Source of the DNA: Whitmania pigra
Taxonomy: Eukaryota > Annelida > Clitellata > Hirudinida > Haemopidae
Length of the DNA stretch: 64,000 bases
Reading direction: 5' to 3'
Assembly (NCBI GenBank): GCA_021613335.1
Contig: JAJTWR010000260.1
Coordinates: 1,072,001 to 1,136,000 of the forward strand
Notes under the pieces: generated by a model
What the model saw: only the letters and a program-made list of their open reading frames with translations
Told to the model about the DNA's origin: nothing
The model's database searches: none
Position numbers and translations under genes: made by a program
Shown here: one piece after another, positions 38,333 to 49,448 of the stretch
Position numbering within the stretch: position 1 is the stretch's first letter
Layout of the letters: each line of letters begins with the position of its first letter

Positions 38333-39506
38333 GCCTTGGCCAGTGGCGCAACTAGGGGGGGGCAGGGGGGGGCGCAAGGAGAGACCCTGCAATTTTTCCA
38401 AATCTGATGAGTTTTTTTTTGGTGGGGGGGGGGGGGGGTAAGGGGATTTAACCTGTTTGAAACTTTGAGACAGAAGATAGTCAAACTCATAATAATAATA
38501 ATCTGTTGTATTTTTAATTCTTTATTAATTATAATTGGTAGTTTTGATTTAAACAGTTTCAAAAATTTTTCGACTGCGTCGGGCTTTCGTCCCTTTTCTA
38601 AACTTGAGCCCCCCCCCAGGATTTTTCGCTGGTTATCTGATGATCAGATAATGTCGTTTTGACAACCCTGCCTTGGCTGCTCTTGATGCTTTGCAGAATG
38701 GCACAATGACTCCCGAACTTTCGGAATTCTGCAACATTCATGGAAAAGACGCTGAAACTGTGCAAAGACAGCTCCAATTCACATCGACAAGTTTACGTGC
38801 TGATCAGTCTGATCCCAATGCATGTATCGAACTGCAAGATCTTTTCTGTGCCATAAGCATTCAGCCCGAGTTGCATATGCTCGATGTTGCTCTTATTCAG
38901 ACATTTACGTCATCAGATGCAGAAAGGGCATTTTCTAAACTTCGCCTTATTAAAAGTCATCTCGGGACGACTATGTCTGCCTGTCGTTTGCAAAGTTTAT
39001 TGAGAATACCTGTGAACAAAACAACTACTGCACTTCTTCCAGTAAATAAAATGGTGAACAGATTTTCACAGACTGATCGAAAAATTATTTTGTAACTGCA
39101 AACACATCAAAATGTAATTTAGACTACAACATTTCAAAATTGTTTTAAACTGTTTAGGATCTTAATTTTATACATAATTTAGATTAGGTGAAATGTTTAG
39201 GATATCAATCATATCATATTACAATTTTAAACATATCATAAACTTTTTTTTTTCAGTTGCTTTAACTGGCTTGAAACTTTGAAACAGAAGATAGTCAAGC
39301 TCATTAATAAATTATTAAAGATACAAAAAAGACTGCAGACTTATAAATAAAAACTTATAATAATAATCTGTTCTATCTTTAATTCTTTATTAATTAAAAT
39401 TAGTAGTATTGATTTGAACAGTTTCAAAAATTTTTCGACTGCGTCGGGCTTTTCTAAACTTGAGCCCCCCCCAGCATTTTTCGCTGGTTGCGCCCCTGGC
39501 CTTGGC
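38333..39506 (+). mobile_element. hAT element copy B, intact ends
   Basis: The element spans 38341-39498. It starts CAGTGGCGCAACTAG and its far end read inward is CAGGGGCGCAACCAG, so it is inverted relative to copy A. The perfect 8-bp duplication gccttggc lies at 38333-38340 and 39499-39506. The plus strand at 38673-39095 carries the same hAT dimerisation region as copy A (SSDAERAFSKLRLIKSHL). The copies are highly similar, so activity was probably recent and driven by a transposase elsewhere. Confidence 0.93.
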
Positions 39507-39805
39507 CACTTGGCCAGAAAACCTGCATGATTCTGAGTATTGAAGAGGAGGTGGATGTCAACAAAGGGTCGACTTCATTACTATCTTTATTCATAATAAC
39601 GACAATGTTAATTATGTGACTGCAGGATAGCATTAGTAGCTTAGCCACTCGCCTGCACTCCCCCATGCACTGGGGCAAGATGGACCTCGAAAACGATTCG
39701 CCAGCGATTTCCATTGCCTCACATGGACATAGACGGCGGAGCATGCACCGAGAATGTCTCTTCACAGCACCTCGATTCCTAGTTACTTGTTGGTTGTTGC
39801 TATCT

Positions 39806-40029
39806 GGTGGGAAGTATTGTAGGATCTCACATCCCTACGGACGAGTAGCGACGGCAGTCGAAGATTACGCGGACGAGTTGTGGAGTGAGATGAGGCGTCT
39901 ATAAGCTGACTAAGCATATATAACAGCCATGTTGTCAGTTGAAACGTTGTAGATTGTTGTTGTAAATACAATAAATACTGCTTGTATAACACACTCGTCC
40001 CTTCGTCGACATTCTGAGCTGCCGCTACA
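39806..40029 (+). mobile_element. LTR with adjacent polypurine tract
   Basis: The LTR, about 212 bp, starts TGTAGGATC at 39818 and ends CTACA at 40029, so its ends are inverted (TGTAG/CTACA). It has TATATAA at 39917-39923 and AATAAA at 39970-39975, in promoter-to-polyA order. A purine run ggtgggaag lies just upstream, where a polypurine tract sits before a 3' LTR. No 5-bp target duplication or partner LTR was found. Sequence at 39507-39805 may be internal element sequence. Confidence 0.6.
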
Positions 40030-40188
40030 TGTTAAATAAACGACATTTCATTTTATGGGATGAAACTCACAATAAATACAAGTAAATTGTTTAACATTTA
40101 TCGCTTTTATTCTTATTTTCTTATATTTCCAATTTTGAATATCTTTGAATGCACAAGAGCACGATTCAATTAATGTTTTCATGTTCAT

Positions 40189-40202
40189 GTTGCTATAGTA
40201 AC
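40189..40202 (+). promoter_or_regulatory. X-box (RFX site) upstream of MORN1
   Basis: GTTGCTATAGTAAC fits RYYNYYATRRNRAC at every position and is close to the palindromic form GTTGCCATGGTAAC. It lies 62 bp before the proposed MORN1 ATG. Confidence 0.72.
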
Positions 40203-40264
40203 CTGATCAGCAGTGGCAATAAATGGTATAGGAAATTTCTATGCATTCGGATTTATCTCGTAGA

Positions 40265-42942
40265 ATGAAATATAACATGAATCGAGAAGGTTGAGATTAA
40301 AAATGAATTGATTTAAATTTCAATGTAATGTTGTTGATTGTATCGTTAATTCTCGTTATCAAGGTGTTGAAAGTTACACATTCCCCAATAAGTTCTTTGA
40401 ATATCAAGGAGAATGGAAACTAGGCAGAAAGAATGGTTGGGATTTTGTATTAATATTATGCCTCTTGTTTGATAATGTGAATTTATTATTAGGTTACGGG
40501 AAACTCGTTATGAGGGATGGAAGCGTTTATGAAGGAGAGTTTGTAAATGATGAGATGCAAGGCATCGGATGTTATAACAATGCAAGAACAGGAGATCAGT
40601 ATGAAGGACACTTTGTAATGGGTGAAAAATCTGGGAAGGGTGTGATGAAGTATAGTGATGGCTCAATTTATGAAGGAGAATGGGATTCTAACAAAAGACA
40701 AGGTGAATTACATGTTTCATTAGAAGCAAGTTGGCATGTTTAATAAGTAAACTTTACAGTTTTTAATATTAATTTTTAATAGGCCGAGGAAAATTGTGTG
40801 AAGCTTCAGGAGTGATTTATGAAGGAGAATTCTATAAAAATAAAAAACATGGAGAAGGAACTGAAAATTATAAGTATAACTTAATCTTTATTGGTTTGTT
40901 TTCGATGCATTATTTTGAGGTTTTCAAAAGTCTAATATTGGTGTTAATCTTAAATAACAATATTATCATGACAATATTATCATATTATCATTATTTAATG
41001 TGGTTTGGATATGTTCATCTCTTTTTAATACGGAGGAATAAACTGACAGGGATGGCTCAAGATATACAGGTTACTGGGTGGCAGGAAACCGACATGGACA
41101 TGGTCAACTAAATTACCATGATGGGTCTTTTTATGAAGTGATTGAATTATTACTTAATTTTCATTTAATGGCTGTATTTGCATAGAAGTTTAAAATGTTT
41201 CAAAGGGCCAATGGAAGAATGGCTCAAGACATGGAATTGGAGTCCTCAACCACATTTCTGGATTTAGGTTTGAAGGTCTTTGGCACTGTGATTCTCCAAC
41301 TTGGATGGCCTCGAAGATGTGTCTTGCCGTGGGTGTAGATGTTGGAAAGTTTAATTACATGAAAGAATTTTCACTGAGTGTCGAATGCTTTGATGATGAC
41401 AATAGAGTCTGTAATTTAGGTGAAACTAAATATTTCTAAATTTGATTATTGAGAGGCAGTGTTTCACATTTTGCCTAAATTATTTATGGATATTGATTTA
41501 TTGACATTTATTTTGAAATTGTTTCTAAAGGTAGATTTAATTTGTTTTAAGATAATGGACGCACAATTGAAGTCTTTGCTGGTAAACTGTTAACGACAGA
41601 TCTTAAAGTTTCCTCAAGTAACCTGTCGAGTACTGAGGAGGAAGCTTATGAATGTGAACTGCAAGAGTTTGCTTTGAATTGCTTGTTGGTAAAATTTACT
41701 TTTATTTTTAATTATTCTGAAATATTATGTAAAAATTATAAATTTCATTTAACATCAAATATGAAGCATAAACTCCAAACTAGTTGAAGAAATAATGACA
41801 TTTTTTAATGATATTTTTCAACATAGTCGATTTACCATTTACAGTAACATTAATATGACACCAATTCATGTCATGCGAGCAACTCTAACACTACAAGAGA
41901 CATCTGAAAAAGAACCAGATTTTGAGAATCATTCTCAGGAATCAACGCAATCAGAAGGAGAAGAGGAAGCAGAACAAGATCAAGTTTCTCTTTCTATTAA
42001 CGAATCCTCTGAAAGTAAAACGCAACAAAAGGAGGAAGAAAATGTTGAAAACATAACATCTAAAAATATGTCATCCAATGAGCTACTGAATAATTCATCT
42101 GGTGTGTCTACAAAGGAGTTTTATTCGAGTAAGAATGCTTACGTTATTGTTACTGTCGTCTTCCTCGTCTCATAATTATCCCATGCCTGGTTCCCAGACA
42201 TATCATCTGGTAACATGAACAGTAAAATTTATGAATCCTCAATAAGCAATCTTAAATAAAACCATTAAAATATTCCTTAATCCAATAACACAATAGCTGC
42301 CACTACAATAAGAATTTCTTGTTAGCATTCCACTGCATTGCTCGAACGTACTGTGGCAGAATTGCGTTTGACAGGTTGCTTATATCAGATGCAAGTGGAA
42401 CAGCAGGTAAACGTTAGTTAAATTTAATTGATTTCTTGCTTAAAGAAATGCTAGAAGTTTGGTATGAAATTAAAATAACATTTCTGATCCCATAGCTGAA
42501 CAGTCTCACTCTTCAGTACTCCGCCAAAAAATGTCTGTCCAGAATATTCTTGATGGTAGTTTTGAAGACACCGCCAACACAGATAGCGCGTCGACGCACA
42601 AAACCAATGAACTCGTTGACAAAAGTATAGGTATTCCGCATTGCATTATTTAAGAACCAAAATAACTCATTCAAAACTCCATTAACTCTCAGACAGAATT
42701 GTGTTCATCGCAAGGGATGTGACCACTCCTCCGTTTATGGGTAGCCATCTTAGTCCCTGCTATGTCTTAGTGGAAGTAGAAAGTGAGCCTAGCAAAGGCA
42801 TTGTTCATTATTCTTTTATCTAATATTATTGCGTTTGCAAAGTTTATTATTTAAGTTATTAATCTATTATCTGAATTCTAATTCTGATTAAATAAATATT
42901 TCTGAAGATGCTTTTGAAGAACAGCACTCCCTCAAGCAATGA
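40265..42942 (+). CDS. MORN1: MORN repeat-containing protein 1
   Basis: Twelve exons: 40265-40289, 40364-40435, 40493-40702, 40783-40873, 41050-41137, 41206-41419, 41552-41684, about 41827-42128, 42326-42406, 42496-42630, 42693-42782 and 42908-42942. They sum to 1476 nt (491 aa; human MORN1 is 497 aa). The first half is MORN repeats (FFEYQGEWKLGRKNGYGKL, VYEGEFVNDEMQGIG, YEGHFVMGEKSGKGVMKY, IYEGEFYKNKKHGEG, YTGYWVAGNRHGHGQL). A long divergent middle follows, then IARDVTTPPFMGSHL, matching the RDVTTPPFLG motif near the human C-terminus. MORN repeats bind membranes and scaffolds; MORN1's animal role is poorly known. The exon 8 start may instead be 41845 (same phase). Reading through the last donor gives a slightly different tail. 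The start fits human MORN1 alignment and the X-box. Confidence 0.88.
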
Positions 42943-43643
42943 GATGCAATGAATAAATACAGAAAATGCGTTTTTTACATTTCAATCAGTGGCCTCTGAA
43001 AACCAGATTTTGTGTTGATTTCAGGAACTTAAACATTACTTTGATATTAATTACAAATCAGTAAAAGTTTAAGATTTCATTTGTTCAGTTTGACTTCTAG
43101 TCATGCAGAGTGTACAATCAAGTGGCAATCAGCCCATAATTTAAGGAGGACTTAATTAAACAGTAATGTTAATGTCGATTCTAAATTTTTGAAGGATTCA
43201 AAACTGGAAAACTCCAGAAATTCACTCTTAAAATATTGAAGCAATCACATTATATTAAGTTTGAAAATAATGTAAGTAAGTTGAATAATAGTGAGACACT
43301 AAAATATGAGAGTGGTGAAAACCTTGAATATAAAAAATGAAAGATTGCATGTTTCGATGAAGCTGTCATTTTTAGCTCTGGTTTGAACGAAATTATTTTT
43401 ATCTGAACAAAACTGAACGTTACTAATTTTATTTCTCCAACTGTGAAAAAGGAGTCGAATATTAGGATATAACCAAAAATGGAATAACGCATGTCGGCAG
43501 GTAAAATTTCTTTAAACGTCTTAGACCTTCTAAAACGAAAAATATTTAAATTACGCCTAATTGCAATCAAAGTTTTGATCAATATTAATAGTAAATTGGA
43601 TCTTTTGAAATTTTCTGGTTTTGTAAAATTGACTAACAGTATG
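42943..43643. other. Gap between convergent MORN1 and GGPS1 copy 2
   Basis: No exon seen. This is the 3' flank of both genes. The minus-strand frame at 43250-43582 has no recognisable domain. Confidence 0.5.
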
Positions 43644-46600
43644 TCATCGTGGGATCTGATAATTTTCTGATATTTTCATGATACATTTCAGCAGCATTTC
43701 GTTTCCTCCAAGCTTTTCAATTTGTTCAGCCATCCTTAAATTATCATCATAAATAAAATTAGAGAACAATCAAACATTTATTACACATTAACAGATTCAA
43801 ACATTTTCTCAAATTCCTTGAGAACCGATTCTGTGTACTCAAATGAACCAACTGATTCGAGATACTCAATGCAATACTTTTTCGAAAGAACATCACTTGG
43901 CTTCTGCTTCAAGATACGTTAAAACCGTTAAGAATGTAACACTAAAAATATTTGATACTGTGCAGCCAAAATGTATTATCCAGAAGCAGTGGCGTACTTT
44001 TTCTTGCCACCCTCTCTTGACCATTAATCCGTTAACTTTCAAAATTTCGAAAAGCTCTCATGGAGCTACAATCAAATTAAAAATTTACAAACAAACTTTC
44101 CGCGCCTTTTTTCCGCAAAGTTTTTTTTATAACAGTCTCAAAATTCAGTCCATCGGCAAGTTCCCAGTACTGCTACAGTCATCCATTCGTTTCTTTTTGC
44201 GGATTCGATGTTCCGTGCTTATACACATTTCAGAGCAGAGTTTGTTAGATTCGTCTATTGCACTGTCCAACAGTTTTTTATATTTTTTTAAATTTTTACT
44301 CCCTTAAAATGCTTGGCATTTGCCGCCCTGGGCGGACCGTCGCTCCCGTCTCCCTTTGGTACGCCACTGTCTAGAATAAGGATAAGGATATTGATGAGCA
44401 TATTATTTTCCGGATGGCTTTTGATGCCGTGGATAATTGGAAAAGAAAACTTTCCTTCACTCAAATCTTCAGCAAATCCCTTCTCTGTCTCTAGCTACAT
44501 AACAAATAATATTCAAGAAATTTAAGAGCCGATTCACTTAAATTATATTATGAACGAATTCAAATAACCTTTGCCGATTTTAGACTGGCATAATCATCTA
44601 TTATTTGGATGTATGCTCCGATATTATCACATAACGGCTTCAAATCACTAAAATAAACACCATAAATATTGTTACTAATCCAATTTCTTAGCACAATCAC
44701 TCAAACAATTGATGCATTATCCGAATTCTCACAATCATAACGAACAAATTGTTAATGACCGTTTGTCATTGCTGAGAAGTTTCATCAGTCCTACGCCAAT
44801 ATTAACAAAACTTCCTGCCTCTGAATAAGTAATAAGTTAATGTAGCATTTTTAATAATTATTTGTGATATATTGCATTCTATTTAAATGTTTGCACTTCA
44901 GATATTAAATATTATTATTATGCTAATCTAGGTGGGGCCATGATGGGATTTTTAAAGTTTAAGGAAAAAATATCTATTTTGATTTAAAATTTAAAATTAT
45001 TTAAAGAATTTATGACTTTAAACTAACATAGTAGTATTTTTTAAGCAACAAGTACGTCACTATCGCAACGGACGGACTCAACCCATACTCTCCAAGCCTT
45101 CAACCCAACAATTTACTGATGAACGTCATCTTACTTGTGACCAAAGGTTATTCATAACATACAAACCTAGCTCGGTCAGCATTCGCTAAACATGCAGGAT
45201 TAAAGTACTTTGTGTCCGCAGTTGCCACCACACTTCTGAGTGCATACATAATCAAGAGAAAAACTATCTTAAAGTGTCTAAATTTTTTAAACACGATTTA
45301 CGACATTCTCTGGCTAAAATTTGCCGGGGCCGAGATTTCCTGTCGATTCCTAATTGGCTCCCTATTTCTTTCCTGGTTTTCTTCAGGATGTCGTCCTCAA
45401 AGTCTTCATTGGATAACTTTAACTTTTTATTGAATTTATGACTATCATAATTTGACAGGAAAGAAATCATCTTCCGGCTTTTCTTCTGTTTAGCAAGGGT
45501 AAATCTTGATTCAACATCAGACATAATTCGTAAAAATTGCAAAATATCTAAAAATAAAATGGCCTATCAGACAGACGCTGTTTTTCTTTCAAAGAGAAAT
45601 GTGTTTGAGAATTAAAAAATATAAAAACTACTTTATATTGAAAAAGGGTTTTTAATAGTATACTAAAAAAGAGTCAAAATTAAGAACTTTGGTCAGTTCC
45701 GACTCGTTTTGACTCATTAAAGGTGAGAAAACATTTCTTGACGATTCGAGTCGAGATGGTCAAAACGAGTGAAACGGTTTTTGAAAATCGTGTTCCGACT
45801 CGACTCGCCAAATAGAAGGTTAGGCTGTCAGATGGTGTCCGATCGCCGAAGCCTAAGACCTACTGAGAATACTTGAAGAGAATGGAGCTAATGTTAAAAA
45901 TATAGAATCTCTTTTCAAGAAGTTCGACAGATTTAAATATGAAAATGATAAATTCATTAATAAAAACAAAAGATAGTGACTTTGCATGGCCATGGTTATA
46001 TATTGTTCTTCGCTTGGACATGTACAACTTTCCCTCCACAAAATTTCTTTTCCTTGCCCTCTGAAAAGCTCCAAAATTGATTCTAAAAGTAACAGAATCT
46101 ATTAAAAGCGTATTAAAAATCAGAAAACTATTTTGTTACATCACATTTATTTTTTTTAAGTGTATTTTATTTATTTGTGCTTTCAAAAATTACATAACAT
46201 CAACCATGAACAGGAAACATCCTAAAGGGAAAAACTCCCGCTGTCATGGCGATGGCTCGAACGGCCAGGAAAACTTCTAGCGCCCGATATGGGACTCGAA
46301 CCCATGACCCTCAGATTGCTCTCGAGGAACTCAGCTCTTAAAAGTCTGATGCTCTACCGACTGAGTTAACCGGGCTCATAAGACATTACACTCGATCACA
46401 GTGGTCCACTACATCGCCTGATGATCGGCCCAATTATAAATACAGTAATTTCAAAAAGATGAAATATTGTTAAATTTTTAAATTTATTAAAGATGAGAAC
46501 TATGTAGGATCCCTATCTAGTCATTTTAAACCAAGGTTCTGTTTTTAAACTATTAATAGAACTTGATACACCACCTATTATGCTACAAATTCCAGCAGAT

Positions 46601-49035
46601 GACAAAGTTAATGACTTCTGTAATCCAAGAAATAACGAATGAAGCGCAGCATTGATAGTGTGAGGCAATCCATACACGCGTTGAGCAGCTGCAATTAAAA
46701 CCATTCTTCAATTATGGTGAATCTTCAAGTGTACAGTGCATGTCATAGGAATACAACATTTGTAAAAATCTTACAATTTGTCAAGTTATCTGAAAAACTT
46801 CCGAATACACTTACTTACTCAAAGTTTGAATTATTTTGTATTTCTATTAATTTCTAATAATTTAGAAAAAGGTTTTGATAGTAAAATTTGAATATGAATA
46901 AAATTTCTTTAAAAATTCCTTTGATGTTGTTCAGAGGCTTTAAAGATTAAGGGTGGTAAGTCTCTCTGTAAAGGAAATAAAATTTTATCGCAGGGATCAT
47001 AATGTCTTGCTATTATAATAAACGTGGATATCAAGATATCTATATCTAGAATTCCATGATAATAAGGTTTCATATATGAAGAATGTTTATTAACTTTTTG
47101 ATTGCTTTAAATTTTGTTGGTTAACGTTAGCAAAAAGTTAAGTAAAGTTAGTAACGTTATTAAATGATCTTAGTTACATGGAGAGATGACAAACAAAGGC
47201 CTAAAACTTTATTTAACTCTGTCTAATTGCTAACTATGTCTGAGTCTGAAATTTCAAGGAAAGTTAAGGAGGAGTTTCAAAGATGTTTCCAGACGGTTTT
47301 AGAAAGTTTCATGAAGATATTGACTAATTGCATGTGAGGAGGGCCTGAAAACTGATCATCAAAAACAAAATCTTTGTCAGAGAAAGAACACTTCAACTGA
47401 ACTGAAAAAACAAGCTACATTTTTATCAGAGCAAGTCTATAATATGCAGATGCACTTGCAGAGGAAAATTTTTAATTTCTTTACTATGTCTTTGTTTTTT
47501 TTTACTGTTGACAGAAGTTTAAGATCCGTTTTAACAGGGTCAGAGAGGTGGTGAAATTGGAGGTGAACTAAAGTTTTGTTAAATTATCTAATAAAATAAA
47601 TATAATCTGAATGATTTAGACAGCTTTAAATATTATTGGCATAAATTCAGAATATCTCCAAAGCCATTTTTGAATTGAAAATTTGGAGACTGATTCATCA
47701 CTGTCTGGTCTGCCATTTCCTCCTCTTGATTCGTTGGAGATGACGATTGTAGAAGTAAAGCAGAATTTCTCAAAATATGTTTGAACTATGGGCAACTATC
47801 TCCTATAACTAGTGAGTCTATTTAAGGGACCAGACTACAGCGTGGATTCGAACCCCTGCGGGAGCACCGTCCCAATCATCTAGCTATTAAACGGACGTTA
47901 ATAAAACTTAATTTAGCCTCTCATCTAATAATCATCTAGTTATAAAATAGAAATTAATAAAATACATACACATAAGCCTTTCATTAGCTCGCCTCGTTCG
48001 TATCCTTCCTCGCTTTGTTCTTGACTATTTCCTCGTTTCCGCTTGGCCTCATCGGCTCTTACCTCGAATGGCTCTTGATGCTTGTCTCCGGACTCTATCT
48101 CGTTGTGGTTGTTAATAAACACATGTATACATTACGAGTGTTATTTTTAAGTTGCAGTTCTGCCGAAACATCAAGACGCTGGAGAAAGCTCCGAAAGAAT
48201 CATGGAAAGAATTGACAGTAAACCCTTCAAATTAATACAAAAAATCTATTTCAAGAAGGCAATGAGAAAGAAATATGATAAGTGACATCATTAACATTAC
48301 TTATTCTATAATTTAAAGTTTGTTTGATCCTGATAAATAAAGATTATTACTATCACATGACCGTCGCTGCTGTTCAATGGTTTTTGCGCAACATAGGTTT
48401 TTTGCTCAAATGAAAAATTTTTTCCATTAACATTCAATAAAATTAAAATTTCCCTTACAGCTAGTAGACATTTGCAAGTCATAGCATTAATTAATATAAA
48501 CATGATATGTAATAACAAAATTATGATAAAAAAAAAGTGAGTGTCGTATTCCAATGACAAGCACTGTATTATTCCAATGCAATTACTTGGAACCCCATGC
48601 CTGAGGTCCGCATCATCTTGAATGTCATCAATCCTTCAATTAAAAAAATAATAACGCATTAATTAAAATGCGGAATTTTCTGTTTCCGAATTTACCAACA
48701 TCAAGAGGGAGGAATGTATTATGAGAAATATATCGAAAGTGTCTTTTAATTTTTCCTCAGGTAGTCTTAACCAGTGGTTCAATGCCTAAACAATTATTAT
48801 CATGTATTTAATTTATGCATGCAACTTTGAAGTTTATCCAACTGACCACTTGAATATCTTTCCAAATGTCATTGTCTTTTACTTTTTGTAATAATCGACT
48901 AAATGGTTCAAGCAATGCCTGCAATTAAGTAAAAAGATTTTTGCGTTTTATTCCTTTGTCCGGAGTTTTATTTATTAAAATCGTGATTTGATTTACTTGC
49001 TCATCTATCTTTTTATTAGCATTGAAGGTATTCAT
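43644..49035 (-). CDS. Divergent GGPS1-like paralogue (copy 2)
   Basis: Exons (minus): 49035-48997, 48918-48847, 48785-48700, 48633-48587, 46688-46572, 46082-45981, 44820-44760, 44647-44569, exon 9 from 44494 down to about 44390 or lower, exon 10 about 43903-43803, and 43734-43644. Exons 3-6 and 8 match copy 1 in length, with open frames and GT-AG borders. The first aspartate motif survives as [12 protein letters not shown] and the second as IIDDYASL. The GKxxR motif is replaced (KDNDIW), LELH becomes LELF, RRG becomes RHG, and TGGLFGLAV becomes [10 protein letters not shown] 383-bp MITE sits at the exon 9 to 10 transition and I found no phase-correct junction there. It may be a diverged enzyme-like gene or a pseudogene; intron lengths are inflated by insertions. 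Confidence 0.7.
43979..44377. mobile_element. hAT-type MITE in GGPS1 copy 2
   Basis: The element spans 43987-44369 (383 bp), from CAGTGGCGTACTTTTTC to an end reading inward CAGTGGCGTACCAAAG. Flanks tccagaag and tctagaat match at six of eight positions, like a decayed 8-bp target duplication. No transposase sequence inside. Confidence 0.8.
45264..45542 (-). other. Unrecognised charged open frame
   Basis: A 92-codon minus-strand frame, rich in Lys, Arg, Ser and Asp, lies in the intron between exons 6 and 7 of GGPS1 copy 2. No domain is recognised. It may belong to an inserted element or be chance. Confidence 0.25.
46270..46375 (-). tRNA. tRNA-Lys(TTT) with a 22-nt intron
   Basis: Minus strand 46375-46281. 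The acceptor stem GCCCGGT pairs with ATCGGGC, with discriminator G. The anticodon loop is CTTTTAA between TCAGA and TCTGA, interrupted after position 37 by a 22-nt insert. The T-arm is GGGTTCGAGTCCC. Removing the insert leaves 73 nt. A TTTT terminator follows at 46273-46270. Position 10 is A rather than G, giving an A-C mismatch in the D stem, so a decaying copy or a tRNA-derived SINE head is possible. It lies in an intron of GGPS1 copy 2. Confidence 0.75.
47238..47812 (+). other. Unidentified possible gene or pseudogene
   Basis: Protein-like pieces occur on the strand opposite GGPS1 copy 2, inside its intron. 47238-47331 starts ATG and encodes [29 protein letters not shown], followed by gtgagg. 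47340-47475 reads [34 protein letters not shown]. 47677-47789 reads [32 protein letters not shown], then stop. Composition looks like a helical, coiled-coil protein. I could not join the pieces in one phase and do not recognise the family. Confidence 0.3.
47825..47905 (-). repeat. tRNA-related fragment, possible SINE head
   Basis: The minus strand reads GGGGTTCGAATCC (B-box-like T-arm) preceded by a TAGCTAGATGATTGG string that could be an A-box relic. No complete cloverleaf can be folded by eye. Confidence 0.35.
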
Positions 49036-49448
49036 TCTAAAAATGAAATTATAATAAATTTATTGAATCCTTGAGTCAAAACATTGTCAAAATGTCACAT
49101 TCTGTATTCTGCTTGTCATAGCGCTATCAACATCAATGCCTAACTTTTCAAAGACGCCACAAACCAAATCACGCATGCCTTTTCCAGTCGTTGATGTACA
49201 ATTGACTATAGCTATTACACAGTTCGCGTGAAAAAAAATATTTTATTAAAAAATAATATAATTTTGCGTTAAAATTAATATGTTATAACCATTGACGTCG
49301 GAAGCTTATTATATAAATATATTTAGACTCCTTATGCAATGATTTTGCTGTTTCAGTTTGGTTATTTTTAATACAAACTATTATTTGAAGCTATCATAAA
49401 ATCAACGGTAGTTTCAATTAAAACTAAAAATATAATAACTTTCTTTTG

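Noticed and set aside
39665..39904. 79-codon plus frame
   Set aside because: It crosses the polypurine tract and into the LTR; no domain, so not called as a gene.
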